NCBI GenBank assembly: GCA_900552015.1
Contig: URXY01000063.1
Span: forward strand, 1-9,304
DNA from: an uncultured Eubacteriales bacterium
Lineage (GTDB): Bacteria; Bacillota; Clostridia; Oscillospirales; Oscillospiraceae
Reading direction: 5' to 3'
DNA length: 9,304 bases
Positions 5,674 through 9,304 of this stretch are shown piece by piece; the first letter of the stretch is position 1; each line of letters starts with the position of its first letter. Made by a program: the position numbers and the translations under genes. A model generated the notes under the pieces. That model was not told the origin of the DNA and searched no databases. It was given only the letters and a program-made list of their open reading frames with translations.

Positions 5674-6202
5674 CGGCGAGTGCCTTGTAGGGGATGCCGC
5701 TCGCACGGAAGCGGTCACCGCCGCCCTGGAAGCCCTTTTCCACGGCGATGCCGATGCCCTCGAGCTTTGCGCCCGCGGCGTTGACGATATCGACAAGGCC
5801 CTGCACGGCGAAGCCGTTGGCCATGAAGTCGTCAATAATGAGCACGTGATCGTCCGCGTTCAGCCACTCCTGAGAGACGAGCAGCGTGACCTTCTTCTTG
5901 TAGGTGTAGGAGAACACCTCGCTCTGATAGAGGCCGCTTTCGATGTTGTCGCTCTTGGCCTTCTTGGCGAAGAGCATGGGGACGCCGTACTTCTGCGCGC
6001 AGATGGTCGCGAGCGCGATGCCGCTGGCCTCCGCCGTCAGCACGACCGTGATCTTGCTGGTGTCGAAATGCTTGGCGAACTCGTCCGCGATCTCCTCGAG
6101 CAGACGGGTGTCGACGCGGTGGTTGAGGAAACCGTCGACCTTGACGATGTTGCCGGGCAGGACTCTGCCCTCACGACGGATACGCTCCTGAAGCAGCTCC
6201 AT
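5624..6202 (-). CDS. xpt: Xanthine phosphoribosyltransferase
   Basis: This 192-residue enzyme makes XMP from xanthine and PRPP (purine salvage, cytoplasm). The length is about that of Bacillus Xpt. The N-terminus (MELLQERIRREGRVLPGNIVKVDGF...) is characteristic of Xpt, and the PRPP-binding loop is LIIDDFMANG (residues 121-130). Other Xpt-like blocks are LTAEASGIALA (55-65) and the FAKKAKSDN segment (78-86). ATG 6202 has AGGAGGGG a short distance upstream. It converges with the nitrilase unit and shares its terminator. It lies downstream of spoIIP on the same strand with a 157-base gap that seems to hold its own promoter. No purine riboswitch is visible before it, which is notable because xpt is the classic riboswitch-controlled gene; here the riboswitch sits before guaD. 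Xanthine for Xpt could come from that guanine deaminase. Confidence 0.95.
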   Translation of the reverse strand: MELLQERIRREGRVLPGNIVKVDGFLNHRVDTRLLEEIADEFAKHFDTSKITVVLTAEASGIALATICAQKYGVPMLFAKKAKSDNIESGLYQSEVFSYTYKKKVTLLVSQEWLNADDHVLIIDDFMANGFAVQGLVDIVNAAGAKLEGIGIAVEKGFQGGGDRFRASGIPYKALAVIEKADENGFVFREEE

Positions 6203-6261
6203 GGAATTACCCCTCCTGAAAGTTGATTTCCAACAGAAAATCGTTTGAAATGGTAACTTCC

Positions 6262-6290
6262 ATTAAACAGGATTTTTGTGCAGAATGCAA
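6262..6290 (-). promoter_or_regulatory. Candidate promoter of xpt, with a small inverted repeat at the -10
   Basis: On the minus strand TTGCAT (6290-6285), 17 bases and TTTAAT (6267-6262) form a plausible sigma-A promoter 60 bases before the xpt start. AATGG (6249-6253) and CCATT (6260-6264) form a short inverted repeat overlapping the -10, a possible repressor site. The leader between it and the gene holds no recognised aptamer. Confidence 0.4.
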
Positions 6291-6359
6291 CACGGCAACT
6301 TTGACAAGAATTTACTTATTTTTTGTCTCTTTCCGTCTATTCGGGCGACGATGGCGCGT

Positions 6360-7532
6360 TTATCCTTTATTTTGTATCGTTTCGGCGAAGCCCGCGGCAA
6401 AAAGCCGCGCGGCGTTGACAGCCTCTTCGAGCGAATTGCCCGCCGTACCGACCTCGACTAAAAGTGAACCCGTGGTCTTGAACTGGTTGTAGCGCGAGTT
6501 GCGCACGGTGATGGGGCGCATGAGGGTGGGGTAGTCCTGATACAGCGTCTCCTGCACGGCGCAGGCGAGCTTCAGGTTCTCGCGCCAGAGATCATGGCTC
6601 AGGCCGCCGCCGTTCGAGCCGATGACGAATTCGAGCTGCGCGGCGTTCTTATCCTCACCGCAAAGGAGCTTGAACTGGTTCCCGTTCGCGTCCTGCACCG
6701 CGTCGCGGTGTACGTCGAGCACGAAGGAGATGGTCGGGTACTCTGCAAGATAGTCCTCGATGGCCTTGAGCGAGCGGTCGTAGGAGCCGGAGTAGCTCGG
6801 ATAGTCGTGGAGCGTGCGGTCGTGCACCACGCCAAGGCCCGCCTCGCTCATCACCTGCGCCATCTCGTCGCCGATGCGGACCACGTTGCAGCGCGTATCC
6901 GTCGTGCGGAAGGTGTCCGACGCCTCGTATTCCGAGCCTGCGGGCATCGTGTAGCTCTCTGAGCCGTGGGTGTGGATAATGAGCACCTGCGGGCCCTCCG
7001 CGCCGAGCTTCGCGGCATAATCGCCCGAGAGCATCGAGGCATCGAGCGCGGCGTCCGAGCCGTTGTTGATGTACACATTGCCGCATACCGTATAGCCCGA
7101 GGGGTCGGAGGGCCTGAGCGTCCGCGCGGTCACGCCGTTTTCCGTCACCTTCAGCTCCCCGGTGGTCACGGGCTGCGAGAGCACCGTTCCTTCCTCGTCA
7201 TCCTGCGCGGCATCTTCGCCGGAGCCGCTGTCGGCGGGCGGCTGCTCGAGCTCCGCCGACCACGCCTGCGCGATGCTCTCTTCGCCCTCGCGCAGCAGCG
7301 GCGTCATGCGCAGCGCGAGCGATACCGGCGCGCTGAAGGTGTCCGTCTCCGCGCCGCCGCGCTCCCATTTGAGCAGCATCACGCCCAGCTCCCCGCCCTG
7401 ACGCAGCGCCCGCAGGGCAGAGCGTGCATCCTGCGCCGGGGCCGTCACGCTCACGCCCCACAGCGTCGCCGCCGCGAGCGAGAGCGAGCAGAATGTGCGC
7501 GCGGCCCGTCTTGTCCGATTCTTTTGCATCAT
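6360..7532 (-). CDS. spoIIP: Stage II sporulation protein P
   Basis: This 390-residue protein is a cell-wall hydrolase (amidase/endopeptidase) that, with SpoIID and SpoIIM, degrades septal peptidoglycan during forespore engulfment. The N-terminus is a signal peptide or anchor (RTRRAARTFCSLSLAAATLWGV, cleavage possible after APA). A low-complexity acidic linker follows at about 115-135. The conserved SpoIIP catalytic region then shows VLIIHTHGSESYTMP with the zinc-ligand-type His, VLDVHRDA, and SLLVEVGTAGNSLEEAVNAA near the end. ATG ATG at 7532 and 7529 are both usable; AGAGGTGA (7544-7537) lies immediately upstream and I chose 7532. An in-frame ATG at 7589 lacks a ribosome binding site. It is divergent from guaD, and no terminator is evident before xpt. 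Its presence marks the host as an endospore former. Confidence 0.93.
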   Translation of the reverse strand: MMQKNRTRRAARTFCSLSLAAATLWGVSVTAPAQDARSALRALRQGGELGVMLLKWERGGAETDTFSAPVSLALRMTPLLREGEESIAQAWSAELEQPPADSGSGEDAAQDDEEGTVLSQPVTTGELKVTENGVTARTLRPSDPSGYTVCGNVYINNGSDAALDASMLSGDYAAKLGAEGPQVLIIHTHGSESYTMPAGSEYEASDTFRTTDTRCNVVRIGDEMAQVMSEAGLGVVHDRTLHDYPSYSGSYDRSLKAIEDYLAEYPTISFVLDVHRDAVQDANGNQFKLLCGEDKNAAQLEFVIGSNGGGLSHDLWRENLKLACAVQETLYQDYPTLMRPITVRNSRYNQFKTTGSLLVEVGTAGNSLEEAVNAARLFAAGFAETIQNKG

Positions 7533-7551
7533 CACTTCACCTCTTGCCCTC

Positions 7552-7580
7552 ATCCTATGCGCCGATGCGCCGCGATAGAC
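7552..7580 (-). promoter_or_regulatory. Candidate sigma-E promoter of spoIIP
   Basis: On the minus strand GTCTATC (7580-7574), 14 bases and CATAGGAT (7559-7552) resemble the sigma-E pattern (ATA-centred -35, about 14 bases, CATA..T -10). SpoIIP is a sigma-E-dependent gene in Bacillus. The match is partial. Confidence 0.3.
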
Positions 7581-7583
7581 CGC

Positions 7584-7612
7584 TTGCATTTTCCGCCGCG
7601 CCGTGGTATCTT
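7584..7612 (+). promoter_or_regulatory. Promoter of riboswitch-guaD transcript
   Basis: TTGCAT (7584-7589), 17 bases and TATCTT (7607-7612) would start transcription at about 7619, a few bases before the riboswitch aptamer. Placement supports it more than the moderate consensus match. Confidence 0.45.
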
Positions 7613-7627
7613 AGTGGCAGAGGAAAA

Positions 7628-7696
7628 AGCTCATATAATTTCGCTTACTTGGCGCGAAAGTTTCTACGGGGCCGCCCAAAGGCCCTGCTATGAGTG
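7628..7696 (+). promoter_or_regulatory. Guanine (purine) riboswitch aptamer
   Basis: The three-way junction of the purine riboswitch is complete. P1 is CTCATA (7630-7635) with TATGAG (7689-7694). J1/2 is the conserved TATAAT. P2 is TTCGC (7640-7644) with GCGAA (7654-7658), and L2 contains the GG that contacts L3. J2/3 is the conserved GTTTCTAC (7660-7667). P3 is GGGCC (7669-7673) with GGCCC (7681-7685), closing a 7-base loop with the CC partner. In J3/1 the specificity base before TATGAG is C (7688), as in guanine-binding xpt-type aptamers; adenine aptamers have U. The ligand is therefore guanine or a close relative such as hypoxanthine or xanthine. Confidence 0.93.
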
Positions 7697-7734
7697 TTTC
7701 TCCGGAATTTTTCCGGGGGGACGCTTTTTCTTTT
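7692..7734 (+). terminator. Riboswitch expression platform (intrinsic terminator)
   Basis: The segment 7694-7707 pairs with 7711-7724 over 14 positions (several G-U), with a TTT loop and a tract TTTTTCTTTT (7725-7734). Its 5' arm begins inside the 3' strand of P1, so aptamer closure and terminator compete. The 5' end of the transcript (7620-7629, AG- and A-rich) could also pair with 7695-7701 to extend P1 and hold the terminator open. Confidence 0.75.
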
Positions 7735-7761
7735 GCCATTTTCCAAAAGGAGTGAACCAAA

Positions 7762-9021
7762 ATGAAGATCCTCAAAGGTCATCTCGTCTCTGCCCCCACG
7801 CTCGGCGCGCTCGATATCGTCGAGCACGGCTGTCTTGTCCTCAATGACGACGGCAGCATCGTGAGCGTCGAACGATCCGTGCCGCAAAACGCTGACGCAG
7901 AGGTCATCGACTACGGCGATAGCCTCATCATGCCGTCCTTTGTCGACATGCACCTGCACGCGCCGCAGTATCCCATGCTCGGCATGGGCATGGACCTGCC
8001 GCTCATCGACTGGCTCAACACCTACACGTTCAAGACCGAGGCGCGTTTTGAAGACAACGACTACGCCCGCCGCATCTACAAAAGGCTCGCAAGCGACCTC
8101 ATCACGAGCGGCACGACGCGCGTTTGCATGTTTTCCTCCCTCCACACGGACGCGACGCTCATTTTGATGGAAGAGCTCGAAAAGGCGGGCGTCACGGGCT
8201 ATGTCGGCAAGGTCAACATGGACCGCAACGGCAGCCCAGAGCTCCAGGAGACGACCGAGGAGTCCAAGCGCGAAACGCTGCGCTGGCTCGACGAGTGCAA
8301 GCGCTTCAAGACCGTGAAGCCCATCCTGACACCGCGCTTCACCCCGTCATGCAGCGACGAGCTGATGAGCTGGCTCGGCAAGCTCTCACGCGAGCGCGGG
8401 CTGTACGTCCAGTCGCATCTTTCTGAAAACAAGGGCGAGATCGCGTGGGTCAAAGAGCTCTGCCCCGACTGCGCGCAATATTGGGAGAGCTACGACCGCG
8501 CGGGGCTGTGGAAGGACCATACCGTCATGGCGCACTGCGTCCACTCCGACGAGCGCGAGCGCGAGGCCATGCGCGAGCATGGCGTCGTCACGGCGCACTG
8601 CGCGGGGTCGAATATCAACATCTGCTCGGGCGTCGCGCCCGTGCGGACGCTGCTGCGCGAGGGGAATCTCGTCACCCTCGGCTCGGACATCGCGGGCGGG
8701 GCGCTGCTCGCGATGAACAAGGTCATCACCATGTCCATCCGCGCCTCCAAGTTCCGCCACATGCAGACCGACGGGCGCGACGAATTCCTCACCGTGGAGG
8801 AGGGCTACTACCTCGGCTCCACGGCGGGACACGAGTATTTCGGCGGCCACGGCGGCTTCGTCCCCGGCGACAGGCTCCACGCCATCGTTGTGAGCGACGC
8901 GGACTTCACCGAGGCCGCCCGCCCGCTTTCGCTGCGCGAGCGCTTCGAGCGCGCGATCTATATGATGCACCGGCACAACATCGTCTCCGTCTGGTCGGAG
9001 GGGAAAAACGTCGTCTGCTGA
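7762..9021 (+). CDS. guaD: Guanine deaminase
   Basis: This 419-residue cytoplasmic zinc enzyme of the amidohydrolase superfamily converts guanine to xanthine and ammonia. Family motifs: FVDMHLHAPQY with metal ligands His64 and His66; LIDWLNTYTFKTEARF, the purine-pocket block typical of GuaD; GKVNMDRN (149-156); TPRFTP (190-195); SHLSEN with His219; AHCVH with His258; and Asp309 in LGSDIAGG. Two blocks differ from the usual form: HCAGSNINICSG instead of HCPxSN.xLxSG, and GSD instead of GTD. ATG 7762 follows AAAAGGAG. The gene stands alone behind a guanine riboswitch, divergent from spoIIP, and is followed by a GC-rich hairpin. Its product xanthine is the substrate of Xpt encoded 1.5 kb away. 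Related deaminases of other purines or pterins are less likely given the TPRF and DWLNTYTF blocks. Confidence 0.95.
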   Translation: MKILKGHLVSAPTLGALDIVEHGCLVLNDDGSIVSVERSVPQNADAEVIDYGDSLIMPSFVDMHLHAPQYPMLGMGMDLPLIDWLNTYTFKTEARFEDNDYARRIYKRLASDLITSGTTRVCMFSSLHTDATLILMEELEKAGVTGYVGKVNMDRNGSPELQETTEESKRETLRWLDECKRFKTVKPILTPRFTPSCSDELMSWLGKLSRERGLYVQSHLSENKGEIAWVKELCPDCAQYWESYDRAGLWKDHTVMAHCVHSDEREREAMREHGVVTAHCAGSNINICSGVAPVRTLLREGNLVTLGSDIAGGALLAMNKVITMSIRASKFRHMQTDGRDEFLTVEEGYYLGSTAGHEYFGGHGGFVPGDRLHAIVVSDADFTEAARPLSLRERFERAIYMMHRHNIVSVWSEGKNVVC

Positions 9022-9030
9022 TAAAAAGTA

Positions 9031-9055
9031 GGGGAGAGGGCCGCGCCCTCTCCCC
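9031..9055 (+). terminator. GC-rich hairpin after guaD
   Basis: GGGGAGAGGGC (9031-9041), loop CGC, and GCCCTCTCCCC (9045-9055) make a perfect 11-bp stem 9 bases after the stop codon. Only GTATT follows, so the usual T-run is weak; a run of T appears later, at about 9078-9083. It probably still ends or protects the guaD message. Confidence 0.65.
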
Positions 9056-9094
9056 GTATTCTGGGAATATTCCAAAATTTTTTCGGACAACCTA

Positions 9095-9124
9095 TTGACA
9101 AAGCCCCTCTTCATTTGGTATAGT
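9095..9124 (+). promoter_or_regulatory. Strong sigma-A promoter of the tRNA gene
   Basis: A consensus TTGACA (9095-9100), 18 bases and TATAGT (9119-9124) lie 29 bases before the tRNA 5' end. This is the best promoter match in the window, as expected for a stable RNA. Confidence 0.8.
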
Positions 9125-9153
9125 AGCTTCTGTCCTGTCGAGCAGGAATATTT

Positions 9154-9230
9154 GGCGGCATAGCTCAGCTGGCTAGAGCATGCGGTTCATACCCGCAGTG
9201 TCCCCGGTTCAAATCCAGGTGCCGCTACCA
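9154..9230 (+). tRNA. tRNA-Met (anticodon CAT), elongator type
   Basis: This is a 77-base cloverleaf with an encoded CCA end. The acceptor is GGCGGCA (9154-9160) with TGCCGCT (9220-9226), giving a G1-U72 wobble that I recall from Bacillus elongator tRNA-Met. The D stem is GCTC/GAGC, the anticodon stem TGCGG/CCGCA, and the loop holds anticodon CAT at 9188-9190. It lacks the three G-C pairs and 1-72 mismatch of the initiator tRNA, so it is elongator Met; an Ile2 (lysidine) tRNA is a less likely reading. The T stem CCCGG (9203-9207) against CCAGG (9215-9219) contains one C-A mismatch in its middle. Confidence 0.9.
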
Positions 9231-9233
9231 GAC

Positions 9234-9264
9234 CCCAAAAGACGGCACCGCGCCGTCTTTTGGG
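9234..9264 (+). terminator. Terminator of the tRNA transcript
   Basis: CCCAAAAGACGGC (9234-9246), a 5-base loop and GCCGTCTTTTGGG (9252-9264) pair perfectly over 13 bp, three bases after the tRNA CCA end. The T-run lies inside the 3' arm. The remaining 40 bases of the window show nothing recognisable. Confidence 0.8.
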
Positions 9265-9304
9265 ACTTCCCTTCAGGAGTATCCCGCCCCGCTTGGGCAA
9301 CCTG

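Noticed and set aside
6393..6409. CGCGGC-AAAAA-GCCGCG hairpin as a possible spoIIP terminator
   Set aside because: It lies inside the spoIIP coding region in a repeated Ala/Phe codon pattern and has no T-run in the right place.
6966..7761. 293-codon plus-strand frame over spoIIP and the guaD leader
   Set aside because: Antisense shadow of spoIIP with no ribosome binding site; it also runs through the riboswitch and terminator.
8386..9114. 242-codon minus-strand frame antisense to guaD
   Set aside because: Composition is Arg/Ala/Val/His-rich like other antisense shadows, and it starts in the tRNA promoter area without a ribosome binding site.
9231..9304. Integration (att) site at the tRNA 3' end
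   Set aside because: No duplicate of the tRNA 3' end or integrase gene is visible; the sequence after the tRNA is an ordinary terminator and 40 featureless bases.

Overview
The window looks like a chromosome segment from a GC-rich, spore-forming gut Clostridia relative (Oscillospiraceae-like). This is inference from a stage II sporulation protein P gene, strong AGGAGG-type ribosome binding sites, a guanine riboswitch, compact Rho-independent terminators and protein style. No ribosomal RNA or marker gene is present to place it firmly.

Left part (1-3386): a short, apparently frameshifted membrane-protein fragment of unknown kind (26-369) converges on a metal-resistance locus. That locus has a minus-strand ArsR/SmtB-type repressor (1045-593), whose AraC-like C-terminal half (about 635-360) is now out of frame. 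Divergent from it are a 72-residue heavy-metal-associated (HMA) protein (1199-1417) and a P1B-type Zn/Cd/Pb-exporting ATPase with no HMA domain of its own (1487-3370). The two directions share a palindromic -10 box, and a candidate operator lies beside it. A perfect hairpin terminator ends the ATPase transcript.

Middle (3387-5620): a gene-free stretch rich in hairpins ends in an orphan terminator. A promoter then drives a nitrilase-family amidohydrolase (3656-4444), an unknown four-helix membrane protein (4483-4977) and an unknown membrane-anchored or secreted small protein (5024-5479). A translationally coupled reading frame opens at 5476 but has no stop codon before the 18-bp bidirectional terminator at 5579-5618.

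Right part (5624-9304): two minus-strand genes, xpt (xanthine phosphoribosyltransferase) and spoIIP. Divergent from spoIIP is guaD (guanine deaminase), preceded by a clear guanine riboswitch and a terminator abutting its P1 helix. The layout suggests that guanine may switch guaD on. A promoter-tRNA-Met-terminator unit follows, and its T stem carries one mismatch. xpt (salvage) and guaD (guanine to xanthine) are linked steps of purine metabolism: guaD makes the xanthine that Xpt uses.

No wholly new defence or mobile system was seen. The most interesting items are the guanine-riboswitch/guaD arrangement, the broken ArsR-AraC regulator with its overlapping divergent promoters, the non-stop coupled frame at 5476 and the hairpin-rich gap at 3387-3585.
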